From: Eudromia elegans
Lineage: Eukaryota; Chordata; Aves; Tinamiformes; Tinamidae
Direction of reading: 5' to 3'
Length of the DNA stretch: 64,000 nt
Assembly (NCBI GenBank): GCA_003342815.1
Contig: PTEX01000032.1
Coordinates: 2,555,894-2,619,893, forward strand
Both the position numbers and the translations under genes were made by a program. Below the pieces are notes generated by a model. It had not been told where the DNA came from. It did no database searches and saw only the letters and a program-made list of their open reading frames with translations. Below, piece after piece: positions 40,514 through 53,595 of this stretch (position 1 is the first letter of the stretch; the number at the start of each line of letters is the position of its first letter).

Positions 40514-43500
40514 TTGTCAGGGTGGGGTGCAATCTGTAGGAACGCTACTTGGTGCACATCCAGTGGGAACTGCAATTAGAGATATGCACACGTTCGCAGA
40601 GCGCCGTGCACGGTGAGGGTGGCATCCTGCCCCACTTTCCTCTCGATCCATAAGCGCACCCGCAGCTCTCATGACACCTCTTCCTGTCGCTTATGCCATT
40701 CCACCTGAGTTATTCTTTGTTGCTGATGTTCTTTCTAATTGCAATAAACAGCAATCAGATATCTCAACCAAGACCAGGGATTCTCTGTGTGAGGTGCTGC
40801 ACTGAGCCAGGCTGCCCCTGCCAGGATGGACGCTGCATCTAGACAGACAAACAGACAAGCAAGAGACAAACTATAGAGGACTACTAATGACCTTAAATTT
40901 TAACGCAACGTTATATAGCTGTTTTTCTAATAGAGGGAACAATATTCTTTATGTCTGATTAGAATTAGAGGTTTCGCAACTTGCAAAGTCCTGGCATGCG
41001 CTAGCATATGGCGGAGCTGCCTTGTTCCTGGCGATGGCGAGAGGATGATTAATTAGCAAGACATTTTTATGTATGAAAGGGAAAACATTGCAATCTTTGT
41101 GGCTGGCAGCGTGCTGATGTTTTGCATTTCTGTAAGGAATAGGAGGATATGCTAATTGGCATGCTGCCCTGAAATGTTTACCAGCAAACATTTATCCTTG
41201 TTTTCTTAAATAAAAAAATTGCATATTTCATGATAGAGAAATGGCACATTGGAAATAGGCCCTTTTTTTTGTAAGAAAAATGGGACAGTACAATCTCCCA
41301 CTGCAGTAATATGCTTTTATAATTTCAAAGGTAAATATTCAAATTATTAGGAGGGAAAGTTAAACTTGGGTAGGGAAGGGAAGTACTGAAGTGACTTGTA
41401 ACAGAGCTTTTAAGAACATTTGGAAGTGTAAATAGAAATATGGGTGTATGAAAGAACCAGAAGGTCCAGAGAAAAGATTGGGTGATTGGGTCTTATTGTT
41501 AATTAAAGACAAGATTGACGGCTGAAGCAGCAGGCTCTGAGAAGTGTGTTCCTTGCACCAAGCCCAGAGTCAGCTACCAGCAAAATGGTTTTAAAGATGA
41601 GTTTTAAGAATTAGTGTCTGCCTAGTTTCACATTGCACAAAGATTTATATCAAAATACCCATGTGCCTTTGAATCAAATATTTATGTATGTCTAATAGCG
41701 GGATTGCTTCCACCTGTCAGAACTGTTCCCTCTTCAGTTGGATGAACATCCATAGGTGACCGAGATGGGAAGTCAGGGAGTGCAGGTGTTACCTGAGTCC
41801 AACTTCAGAGAGCTTTTTACCAGGGAATTCATCCTCAATGCCGGAGGGACCACAGACTGGTCTCCGGCTCATCAGCGAGAGCAGCCTAGTCCCCTGCAGA
41901 AACACCACGGCAGAAATATCCCTTCCCTTCATGCCTCCAGGAATTCAGTAGGTTTCAAGGTCTATGTGCCAGCGTTTCTCATAGCTTGCTTCTCCCTTGT
42001 TGAGTAAGTGGTGGCAAATTAGGTCGCGTGGAGCTAAATCGAGCATTAACCGTTCTCCCTTTAGAACTACTGCTGCAGCCTCTCTGGGGAAATGAAACCT
42101 GCTTCAAAATGTGACTCAGCTCATATTGCTTTCCCTGCAGTGCTGGAAACCACTGGGCTTTACAGAGATTCGGGGCTAGGAGAGAGCTGCTTGTGAAGAG
42201 CGGGTCTTCTAGGAGGTTTAAGGGTGAAGTGGGTCAGGCAAGAGTGTCGGGCATCATTACTCTGGTAGTTTCCCTGCGGAGCGGCTGCATTCCTGCACCA
42301 TGGAGCTCTCCCAGTGCATCCCACAGCTCTGCTGCAGCCCCTGCCTGCAGCTCCTGCAGCCCCAGTGATGCCTTTCCATGCAGCCCAAGGCACGCATTGC
42401 TGTGGAGGTCCTTCAGCAGTAAATATAATGCAAAGACAAAAAGCACAACCCCAGGTCTCTGTCTGCTGTGACGTCCCTGTTCCAGGAAAGAAGCAGAGAG
42501 GTTTCAGCACAGCTGATCTGGACATCTGAGAAATTTCCTTCACTGGAAGGAGATGCATAGGGGTATAAGGTATGAGTAGCACGGGCTGGGTTGGCTGAGA
42601 TTTCACTTCCACATCATTTGCTATGCAGTCAGTATAGATATCTGAGTTGTCTCTGTGCTTTATTAGAGTCTCTGGAGAGAGAGGCTTGGGCATCATCTGT
42701 GCTCTCCCAAATCACTGTCCAAAGCAGGTGACTAACTCCTTTCCTGCGAGCATCCCGAAAGGAGGCCAAGCAACCAGGTCAGAAAGGTGGGATCTGCCCC
42801 TCTGTGGTCTCTTAAAGCCCTGCTCTAAGAGTGGGCAGGAGCTGCTCTCAGTTGTGCTGCTTCAGATCAGATATCTCTTCTAGATGAAGAAGAATCTGTC
42901 TTCTGGCAGAAAACCAGTGCTGGCAGACAGTGGAAGAAGCATCTGCTAAGGCAGATAAGTGCAAAGCTTTCCTTGTGTTGATGATTCAGTCCAAAGATGA
43001 GAGTAAACACACCGAGCTCAAAGGCAGCAGGATGGTACATTTGGGGACATGCAAATGGAATAGGGAGACCGAACTGGTCTCCAGAGGGAAATGCCTCCTC
43101 CTCCTTGCTGTAAGGCACCTGTGCTGGAGCTCCAACAGCCTCCTGTTTCTCCTCCTGGAGAAGCTGTTCCCTCCAAAGGGATTGCTGGTGCATGCCCTTT
43201 GCATGCGTGATGATGGGTGCTCCATCATCAATGAAATAACACTCTTCCACCTGTGTGGTAGGCTTTACAGTAAATTATAGGCTGTTCTCCCAATCACACA
43301 CCACTGTGATTCCTTACTTTGAGGTAAAGTGAGCCAGCTTTGGTGGGGAGGGACAATAAGGACAAGCCACTTCTCCGAGGAGGTGACTCGAGGACTACAC
43401 ATCTTGCTTTCAGAGATTGCTTGTTCGCCTCCCTGTGGCAATTTTTGCTGCAGGAGGGAGGGATGGAGGTGACTTTACCCATTGGCCCTCTGATTCTTGC

Positions 43501-43910
43501 CAGTTCCATACCAGCCTGCATGTGGGTCAGGGGAGCCTCAGAGCTCTGCTTTGTTGGGCTCCTAGAAATCCTACATGGGTATCTGCGGAATAGATGGTTG
43601 TCAGGATGTGTTACATTGCTGAATATCATCCCTCCAAAAAAGACATCACCCATCTCTACCACGCTGCTGCTCCTGCTGTGTAGGACAGGCTACAAGCCAC
43701 AAAAACGCACTGATGCTCTAGCTCACTCGCTCCCTGGAGGCAAAAGACTCTTCCCTGGAGCAGCACTGGTGTGTAATGGCTAGTTAATGACATGTAATTC
43801 ACTGCCCTAGTGTTTATTGCCGGAGGGAATTATCCAGATTAATCACAACTGCTGCTACAAAGCTCTGTAATAAAAAAACTAAATGAAATAAAAGACGGTC
43901 AAGTGATTCA

Positions 43911-46900
43911 TCGATGGAAATTTCTCCCCTGTTCTCGAGGAAAGCTTGCTGTAGTCTCCATGGCATTGTAAACATTGTTACCGCTCGGGGATATCTGGCA
44001 GGTTTTGGAGTGCAACAGGAGAGAGCTGGGAAAAGAATAATTCCTGCCAGGGGAAAGGCAGTGAATCCTTCAGCAGGAGCTCAGATACCATCAGTGAAGC
44101 TGAGCACTGGAAGGAACTATTTTGTCTGTGCAGCACGTGATGGTCCTGGTGTTGGTCCTGGCATGTGAGAGATGTGATCCTGGGCTTTCCTTTTGGAGCA
44201 AGGAACTCTGCTAGCACAGAGTGGCTCTTACAGGGCTGCTAGCACCAAGACTTGCTGGAGGTGGCTCTGGCCCAGCCGGTACAGACTCTTTTCACAGACC
44301 AGATACCCACAGCATTAGGTGCTGCGTGACTGCAGGAGAGAAGAGGCTGGAGTCCAGGGGACCGTCCTTACCGACGACCTGCAGAAATAGCCAAGAGAGT
44401 AACAAAAGATCCAGCTCACTCCCAGTGACATCTGGGGCCACGCAGCACCAGGGCCTGCGCTACCCTGCTGACCACAGGACCCTTTGCAGGAGCATTTGCA
44501 GGTTGGCAAAGGCTCACATCCGTGCATGAGTGGCAGCAAAAAGGACATTCTGTCAGTAGGCTTGCCTGCCAGGTTGGACATCGTGATTCACAAGAATCTT
44601 TATTTATCTTTAACGACTTATCTTTGTAATACAAAAGGCTTTATTCCAAAGGAGTCTTGCCCGACATCTCAGCACTAGCAGGGCTGTGCTCGTTGCTCCG
44701 TGTACTCTTCTGCCTCAGGGCTGCTCTCCCTTCACTCAGTCCTGCATTTTGTGTGGACACCCATCCCACATGGATGGTCATTTGGTTCCTGCACTCACAG
44801 GCTGCTTGTCAACAGCAGGTAAGAAAGCTCTGCTGCTCAAAACCAGAAGGCACCACTGCTGCATAGGGGAGATGCAAACTCTGAGAAAGTGGCTTAAATA
44901 TCTCAAAAAGGGATTGATGCATTCTAAACAAGATTGCATTTCTTGCTGCTTCCCTTCACATGCTCCTTGGTCCTCTCTTTTTCAGTTGTCACATGTAGTA
45001 AGGAGCTCATTGCAGCATTGTAAGCCATAACTCCCTCTTTGCTGGCCCACATTTACTTGCCTTTCAACCCTACCATTCCTACACAAGCATGAGAAACACT
45101 AGATTCAGCTGTTCATCCCTGGGAGAAAGGCATTTCCCACTGGCACTGCATTGTTACACCGTCTTCCAGTTCATTTCATAGGAGTTTGGAAGCGATTGCA
45201 AGCCTGGCGGCGATGCTGGTTGCTCAAGGTGATGTCTCGCTCCGTCGGTTTGTCCCCTGGCTCAGCACCAGGGTGGTTGCATGCAGGTGTCAGGCCACAA
45301 GGTGCCCCGACTCCCCAAATTAGACTGAGCTGTGGTAGACCTGCAGGTAAAAGCAGATCCTGCAGGGACTCCAGGGGCTCAAGACAGCTCCTCCTTTGAC
45401 TTCTGAGATCTGCAGGCTGCAGAAGTTTGTTTCTACAGTCTCAGGACCTTCTTTTTCCTTGGGAGGTATCTATTTTTGTCCTCAGAATGCCTTCAAAGTC
45501 CAGGCTATTTATCAAGTTTGTCCAGAAACCCAGTCCTAACAATTCCAGTGTTGCTGGAAGTTTGTAGCTGAGCAGCAAGATGTGGAGCTGGTAGAGTCAA
45601 ACTCCTCATTCTTTATCCTGAAAGCAGTAAGTATGCCAGGATGCACAGGGGGTCATGTCTGGCCTCTTGGAAAAATGTCAGTGTTCCCTGGAATCAGTTT
45701 CCTGACCAAGGCTGAGATGAGCTTTAATGAGACACGAGTTCTGATGAAGTTAGTTAAAGCAGGTCGTTGGTTCTGCAGTTATTTAAGGGCTAAGAATGAA
45801 GTGGCTCCAAGTTTCTGCCAAAATTAAATGAATGTTTGCACAGATTGAAAAGAAAACGTGATTTTGTTCCATTTGAGATGGGTTATTTACCATAAACATG
45901 TTTGCACTGGAGTTGTAAAATTTAAAGCAAGCCGACTGAAAACCTTAGTGCAGACATTGTCAGAACCTCCCCCAGAAAACTCTCTCAGTCATCTTTTCTT
46001 AGCGTGGAAGTGGCACTTCCTTCAGAACCAGTCTGGGAAACAAATGCTTTGTTGCAGAGGGGTTTATATGTTGTGTTGCTGGCAAAATACCGCACTCCTG
46101 CTTGAGGCATTAGGCAATGTGTAAAAAATTAATCAAAAGCACATTTATTATACATGATAGTGAAGAAACAAGGCTTCTGCTGCTCATTAGCTTCCTCAAA
46201 ACTGGCTGGGGAGAAAAGGGAAAGTGCCTGTGCTTAACAAAAAGGCTTGGAAGAAAGCGAAGTCATTAATATCACTGACCTAACAGAGGATCTGGTATGG
46301 AAACACGTATGAACTCTCAATCACAGAGCTTATCTTGACATGCGCTTGTGCATCCCAAGATTAACTTATGCTCATGATCCTTAGCTCATTATGAATCTTC
46401 CTAATGCATTTGGGATCTTAGTCTCTCAGAATTCCTTCTCCATTTCAGAAGCAAAGGAGGACTGTGATGCATTGCGGATAGTTTCTGCTCTGAAAAAAAT
46501 TCAGTGTTTCAGCAAATGGAATTAGATGTGGGCAGTTCTCCCCCTGGCACCTGAGGACAGCAGGATCCCGTGGCATATTCCTTCATGGGTGTCACAGAGA
46601 TCAGCAAGTGTGTCTGTCTTTTAGCGACACTCCAGCCTCAGCTGACCAGGTCCTGTGGGTCCTGCCATGGTTTTGTTTGCTCCCATGCGGATAGAGGCAT
46701 GTGTTGGTAGGTTTGGTGTCAAGGTGTACCACACTGCGGTCTTACACTTGCTCCAATTCCTATAGCAAGTCAACAGTGTCAATGTGCTAACCCCATGAGA
46801 GTCACCTCTGCCTCCTGCAGAACATAGACATCTCATTTGGGAGTTGGCCAGGGGACAGATCACCATCCCAGATCTTCCACATCATCCCCTTACAGTTGCC

Positions 46901-49900
46901 CACTGCTGGACAAGTTTTTGTAGGCCCGTGTACCACTAAAAAAATCCCCTTTTATTTCCATTTCCTGCCTTAATCAGCTGTGACGATGTTGCTCTCTGAT
47001 CTGGATGTTCCTGGTCTTTGTGGGGAGATGTTTGACTGCAAGGTCATGTAAGATGGGTGAAGATGTGCCACTGACACAGCGTCACCAGGGAATCCATCAG
47101 GACTGTGCAGGGTCCTTCCCAGGGAAGGAAATAAAATAACGGGATTTATGGAAGGAGGATAAGACTCAAGTACAGATGGCAACTATTTATGGAGCAAATA
47201 AAGGAGCTAGACTCACTCTTCATGATGTGTTTAAATATTGTCAAGGCTGCAAGCTAAAAGCTGTTCCCAGCTCAGTGTAGTCTATATGGCTGGAAGGATC
47301 CTTGGCCGGCTTGTGGTCTAGGAGAATAAGTCTGGAGAAGGGAATGGGGCAAGGGCCTTGGTGGCACTGGCAATATTCTGACTTTCTGCCCCGCCATAAA
47401 CCTGCCTGTGAGTCAGATCCAGGCTACAGGGACATCAGCATGTCTTTAACGTGGTGATGATCTGCCCCTTCATCTTCAATCAGACCCGTCTCCTGAATCA
47501 AGTCCACCTGGACACATCATTTGGCTCTCAGCCCTAGGTCAGCAACCAGAATAGAGAGTGAAAAGGAAAAGGGTGATATCAAAAATGCTTATAATTCAGA
47601 AAATATTTCTGAGAAGGCAGGATGGTTAAAAGGAAGTTTTCCAGCAGTACATACAACAAAATGGACAAAGAAAGGAAGAGGAAAGAAGTGAAAGGAAAAA
47701 GCTGGTGGAAGGAAAACAGAGCTAGAAATCAGGCATCTTGGTGTCAGGGAGAAATCTCTGTTTGAGAGAAAACTCTTGCAAAATATTGCCTGGATGGGAT
47801 TTTGCCCTGTCAGAAAATCAGACTGTGGAAATAGCTGAACTGGTTGCAGTTGTAATTGATTTAGACTGCAGTATCAGAAGGGCAATAGCTATTTTGCACT
47901 CAGCCTAGCACAGCCTGGATGTTTGTGCTCATAAGGAGAGCTGGCTGCCCTGCTTCCCGAAAATGACTTGTTCCCTGAGAAATGGAGTTTTCGATTGAGG
48001 AAAAGTTTTCAAATATCCAAGGCAAATTGAAACCTGAAGGTATTTAGGGGAAAAATAAAATACTTAATTTTGACATTTTAAAAGAAAATAGTTTTTAGAA
48101 CCCAGTTCTAAATCTAGGTTTATTCAGAGTAAATTCAAAAAATAGCAGGCCTCAAGAGGAAATAAAATGGACTTTTAGATCAATAAGAAAATTGTAACAT
48201 TCTTATTTTGGATATACCTAAAATATATTTTCTTAATTTTCTTGATTTAGCCCCAAACGGAAAAATAAATGGCTTGTAGAACTCCAACCTCCATGTGCTG
48301 TCAAACCACAAAGAAGAGAGGGGGTCGACTGGGACTTTTTGCAGAGCATATGAGACCTGTTGGCACTAAAGGGGAGTGATGTTGAGTACAGACATGTCAA
48401 GAAATTTATGGTGGATTCTGTGTCACTGAATATTGTATGCTCTGGTCATGTTGTCTCGCTTTTTATTGGAAAATCAATAAGAATTGTATCCCCTTCGCAT
48501 TTTCTGCTGCCATTTGGTCTTTTGCAGGATGAAGCCTTCCTCCTAAATCATCTTGGTTTAAACACTTGGGTGTTTTTATCCTGAAGAAATGCACTGTACC
48601 CGCCATGCTCAGTTTGTGCATCAGTATATGGTGCATGAATTAGTTCCTTTTGGATCTTTTTGGCCTGGCTCTTCTGCAGCTTGTCTCCCTCTTCAGATAT
48701 CTAGGGTAGGAGCTGGCCTCCACTGCCTTCCCATGAGTCTCCTCCTCATAAAATCCCCTGGGAAAAATACACCACCAAGGCCAGTGTCCGGGCATTGGCA
48801 GTTTCCCTTTGCTCTGTCCTTGGCTCCTATGCACTTGGTGTAGAGACCTCATGTTCTCTCAGATCAGGTAAGAGGAAAGGCTCTTTCTCCTTTCCTTTCC
48901 CCATCTGATCTGAGACAGATTCAGGCTTGCTTTGGCGAAGCCTGAAATGTGGGAATAGCCGGCTCTTCAAAACCCTCCCTAGATCCCAGTCCAGGGGTTG
49001 TCCACAGGACCATCCTTCTGCATGGGAATCTGTGGGAGCTTCTTCTCCGAGTTTGTTCCTTTCTGTTTTCCTTTCCTTTTTCCAATCAACATATCTAAAC
49101 CACTGCAGTTGACGTGATCTGGGACGCAGGAGGAAGCACTTCCCATGCTGGCTGTGAAAAGCCCACCCTGGCTCCAGTCCACTCCTGGGCCCTGCTGCTG
49201 CTGACACTGGGGCTGCAGAGGAGCAGCATCTCCTCTGAGGGTCAAACTCTCTTGAGGGTCTCGGAAAAACTCTTGTGAAATGAGAACAAATCCCGCTCCA
49301 GGTAACCTGAGCTCTCTCTTTTCTGGCCTCCTTTTCTCTGCACTTGCTGCTTCCCCTTTAGCCAAATGGACTTGGACAACATGGGGATCAGCCATGAACA
49401 TGGTGAATCTCCCACTTGTGCAACTCGAATCTGGGGGCTTGTGAAGAAAGCTCAAATTTCTTGCCATGTGCTGCAGTCTCTGGAGCTCAGTAATCCCCGT
49501 GAGAGGTAAGGCACATGCTGAGAAGCCTTGATGAAGGCAAGAGAAGAAAAAGAAGCAGTAATAACAAAAAAAGAACGACATTTTCTAAAATACATGCAGC
49601 ACTCCATGGTGTTAGCCTGGCAGCCTGATCACGGGATAAAGAGCACTTGTGAAAAGGGTTATGAAATTCAGCAGAGCTCTTCAACAAACTTTTTTTTGCA
49701 CCATGGCTGCCTGCATGCCCCAAGGACAATAATTCCCTGACGTACAGTAGATGACATTGGATTCCTTATTCCTTATGCTGTTTTTTTTTCTTTTTTTTTG
49801 CTACAGAAATGTAAAGGACAGTAACATATGCTGTTACCCAGCTGTGCTCAGTCAGTCACACCATATGTCCCTTGCCCTGGTAATTTTTTAACCAATTCCA

Positions 49901-52900
49901 AGCAGATTCATCCAAGTTCCTGTGAGTTTTGTGAATGCTGGGAGTGGAGCAGAAGGTCCATCCTGCCCCGCTGGAGTGAAGCCTGTCCAGTGAGCTCCAC
50001 AGCTGGTGACAAGTAGGGATCACCCCCATTTCACTGAGGGACATGCAGACAGCTCCTGGTTTGTCAAGGACAATTCCAGTCCACACAGGTATTCATGACA
50101 GAGATATCCAGGACAGAAAATTCTTCACAGTCTCTGTTCCATACACCAGATCACCAAGCAAAAGAGCACCCAGAACCCTCTGATGAGCCTTGGTGGGTCC
50201 AGTGGAGACCAGATGTCAGATCTGTGATATGCTACAGAAAGAGCAAGAGAAATGAGAGCTCTGCCAGGGTCTCAGGTGATGACAAGGCTGCCAAGCTGGT
50301 TCAAGGAAACTTCTTCTTGCCACCACTTTGAAAGACTGGATTAACCTGACTCTGTGACCGGGCACCAAGGAGTCATAAGACAAGAAACAAAACCTGGAAA
50401 GCAAGTCCTGAAATACGACCTTCTGCACTGATTCTATTCTACATCCACAGAGGTAAAAGGGTGAAGGCAAGTCAGTTGGGCCTAGCATGAGTTGGCAAAT
50501 TATGGCCAATTGCTCTAATCTGTCTCCATATGGCACGTTCTGCATTTGACTTGTGAAAGTTGTGTAAAATATCACCATGAAATACAGCTCCATGGTGGAA
50601 CTGCAACCAGCTCATTATCCCAAACATGCCCTAAACCATTCCTGTCCTCAGGGACACGCTGTTATCTGAATGGCTTTAAGCCTGATCTCTTCTTTCAAAT
50701 CATCCCTCTTTCTCACTGGTTTTGGTATCAAATCCATTCTACCACAGTAGTTTTTTTTTGTTTTCTTTTTTTTTCCTGAGGAATGTGTCAAGTTCTTCTC
50801 TCCATCTGCATCAAGATACCTATTCGAATTGGCCATGTACACATTTAGGTGGGGAGAGTGATGAGGTTGGGCTGATGCTTATGCCAAAACCCTTTGATCT
50901 CCATATAGCTTAGCTGATTCTACTAAGGACTACAGGGTCCCTGAATCAAAAACGAAAACAGGCTCTGCACCCAGAGCCTTCAATCCTGCTGATGACATGT
51001 GAGACAGAATTGGCTTCATTCCCTGTCTTGCTCGCCGACATCACTATGTCTGGCAATAATGAAAAGAAGATATATTTTCACATAGTTGTTTTTTATTATT
51101 ATTATTATTGCTTTTTAATTTATGCAGCTGCAGACCTACTCAGTAGGCAGCCCTTGGTAAGGAGGCTCTGCTTTTTGCATAGTCACTGTTTTGCACAGAC
51201 TCTTCCTTTAAAGGACGGTGTGAGCCCATTCTTTCTTTATTTTTTTACTAGCAGAGCTGGGCACAGCAGAATGACACATCTAAACTTTTTAATTATGCAC
51301 TGTGGCAGGCGGACGCATTTCCCAGGGCTGCGCTGGCTTTTGATGTCTTCCCTCGATTTGAACTGGCTACTGGGAACGGGGCCATTTTTGCAACAGGGTG
51401 TTACATAATGCCGGTATTTTTAGCATGGCCAGTTCTGCTCATCGCCACTGGATGCGAAGGACATAACAGAACCAAATTAACAATGCTGAATGATAAGCAA
51501 TCCCTGGATCTCACTGGAACAGGGATGAGGAGCAGGAGGAACAAGTACAGCCCTGGATATCCCCCTGTTCAAGAGCCCTGATGCTGTCAGGCTCTGAGGA
51601 CAGTGTGCTGTGCCCCAGCATCAGCTCTGTCTCTCAGATTTCCCATGCAGTTTTTCCTCTTGACACTCCTGACAGGAGCACTAGCTTAGCAATGCTGTTT
51701 TCATGTCTTGCCCCATTAGGCTAACTCTGGGAGACAGTCCATCATGACATAATCGGCTGAACATATTATCCTAGGTGATTTTATAAGGTGCTGCCTTGTT
51801 ACATCTCATGGTTGTGGCATGTCGTCAGTCACTGTACAATTCTTCAAGATCTGAAAGTTTGGAGAAAGATACTGTATTTGTGCTAGAAAAATGTGCGATA
51901 AGACATTGCTGTTGACACAGGAGATAACGGTAATGCTTTACCCTGATGGCAAATCCAGCATGCAACATGCTCTGAGAAATAAGGCTTCACGGTGCAAATA
52001 AAACGGCCGGCTATGCACTCACAAGGATTTCATAGACTGCATCAAAACGACGATCCTCTCTTCACACCATAATGAACAAGACCACGAAACGTCATCGCAA
52101 AGCAGTGCGTGTGGCGCTAACTGGACCACGTAACTGAGAGGATGCGTTTCAAGGAGCATCCTCCCCGTGCCAGCCCTCCCGGGAGAGCGGTGCTGAGCAC
52201 CATCTCGTCTCATTGCGGGCTATGGAAAGGCATCAAAAAGCATTAGCAAATCTGTGAAACAGAGGTGTCTGTATGTGCCAGCAAAACCTTCAGCAGGGCT
52301 ATCCAGGGACTAAAGCTTTCCCAACTGGTAATCACTGTGTTTTTAGTGCCTGACAAACCGTCAACATATGAGTAATTATCTAATTAACCTCATCTGAGCA
52401 GAAGCAGTGAAGGGGAAGTGACGTGTTCCACCTGCTTTAATTGGATTCTCTGCTTCCTAGTGGATTTTGGCAAACAAGAAGAGGGGAGACACCCTTATAA
52501 CAATGTGTGATTGGTGCTGGAGATGAGTGACATCTCCCAGCTACAGCACTAAGCCTGGTACCATCTCCAGGGGCAAGTAATGCTACTGTGATGTTGCCCC
52601 CAGGTCCTAAGAGAAGAAGCTACTACAAATACTCACAGGACTCTATAATTTGAGGCTATATCCCTAAGATGATAACAACATCAAGGTAAGGAGAATGTGG
52701 TTGCTGAGAGCAAAATGGCATTCCATGTTATTTCTGACAGTGGCCTTGGAGTCTCAGTAGATATCCCACAGGAAAGGAGTGTTTGCAGGAGTACAGAGAC
52801 CAGTTTTGTATGTCTTTGTAGGGGGTGCCTACCCTGTGAAAGGCAGCGTGGCAGGAAGAACATAGGGGCTTTTTGTGGAAGAAAAGAAAGGGTCAGACTG

Positions 52901-53080
52901 TGTACACAAAAACAAGTTTGATGAAGAAGAATCATCTGCCAAGGCGATTTGGAGAGCAATGGATAGGAAACTGATCTGGCATAGGTAGCAGCAGAAAACT
53001 ATGAGTTTGCAAAAGACTGAGGACAAGAAAGGGGCCACCTGTGTCCCAGATATGGATACTTTTCCCTACCTGGAGCAAAC
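43911..53080. other. AT-rich intergenic DNA, no gene recognised
   Basis: Unique sequence; only short non-conserved-looking ORFs. Contains a (TTA)n microsatellite and T-rich runs (about 49780-49800, 50750-50775). The stretch 51720-52480 has a non-repetitive AT-rich texture that could be regulatory, but nothing specific is identified. Confidence 0.5.
51093..51109 (+). repeat. (TTA)n microsatellite
   Basis: Five to six TTA units. Confidence 0.8.
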
Positions 53081-53084
53081 CATG

Positions 53085-53400
53085 TTTGTAGAAGCATAGG
53101 AAGTTTTGGGTGGAAAGGGATCTTTGAATGTGTCTAGGGCAATTCCCTGCTCAAAGACAGGTCAGCTTCAAAATCAGAGCAGGTCATTCAGGGCTTTGCC
53201 CAGATAAGCTCTGAAAATTTCCTTGTGCTTTATACTTAAAGCTCTCTGGAGAGCTGTCACTGCAGATAATCTCTAGCACTGTTCCCTCACTGAGCCAAAT
53301 GATTTGTGAATAATTCTCTCTTAATTTTGGGTTGGGCAGTGGAAATTAGTTCCAGACTATCAATGGACATCTAGAATGTGTGGATACAGTCTGAGGGTTT
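53085..53400 (-). mobile_element. CR1 LINE 3'-end fragment, antisense
   Basis: Begins GAAGCATAGGAAGTTTTGGG then GTGGAAAGGGATCTTTGAA and GCAATTCCCTGCTC. This is the reverse strand of the CR1 3' end (consensus in that direction: ATAGAAT...TTTGGGTTGGAAGGGACCTT...CCAACCCCCTGC), followed by the GACA...TTC and GTTCC-TCACTG segments. Diverged and truncated, as CR1 copies usually are. Confidence 0.65.
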
Positions 53401-53563
53401 TATCTAATCATGTCCTTGTGATATCACTCTGCATTGGCATTATAAGGCTGCAAGAATTTTAGATCCCTAAGCAGAGGGGGCACAGCACATCATCTTGAAG
53501 CGTGTTTGCATCACTACAGCAACAGTAAAAGAGCTTCTATCAGAGCAATTGCTACCAATGGGG

Positions 53564-53595
<32 letters not shown>

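Larger units (their letters stand above)
39101..43910. other. AT-rich intergenic DNA with candidate conserved non-coding segments
   Basis: No gene recognised. The parts about 40130-40560, 40870-41350 and 43780-43910 are dense in homeodomain-type TAAT/ATTA and octamer-like motifs, as in vertebrate developmental enhancers. Conservation cannot be judged from one sequence. Confidence 0.4.
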
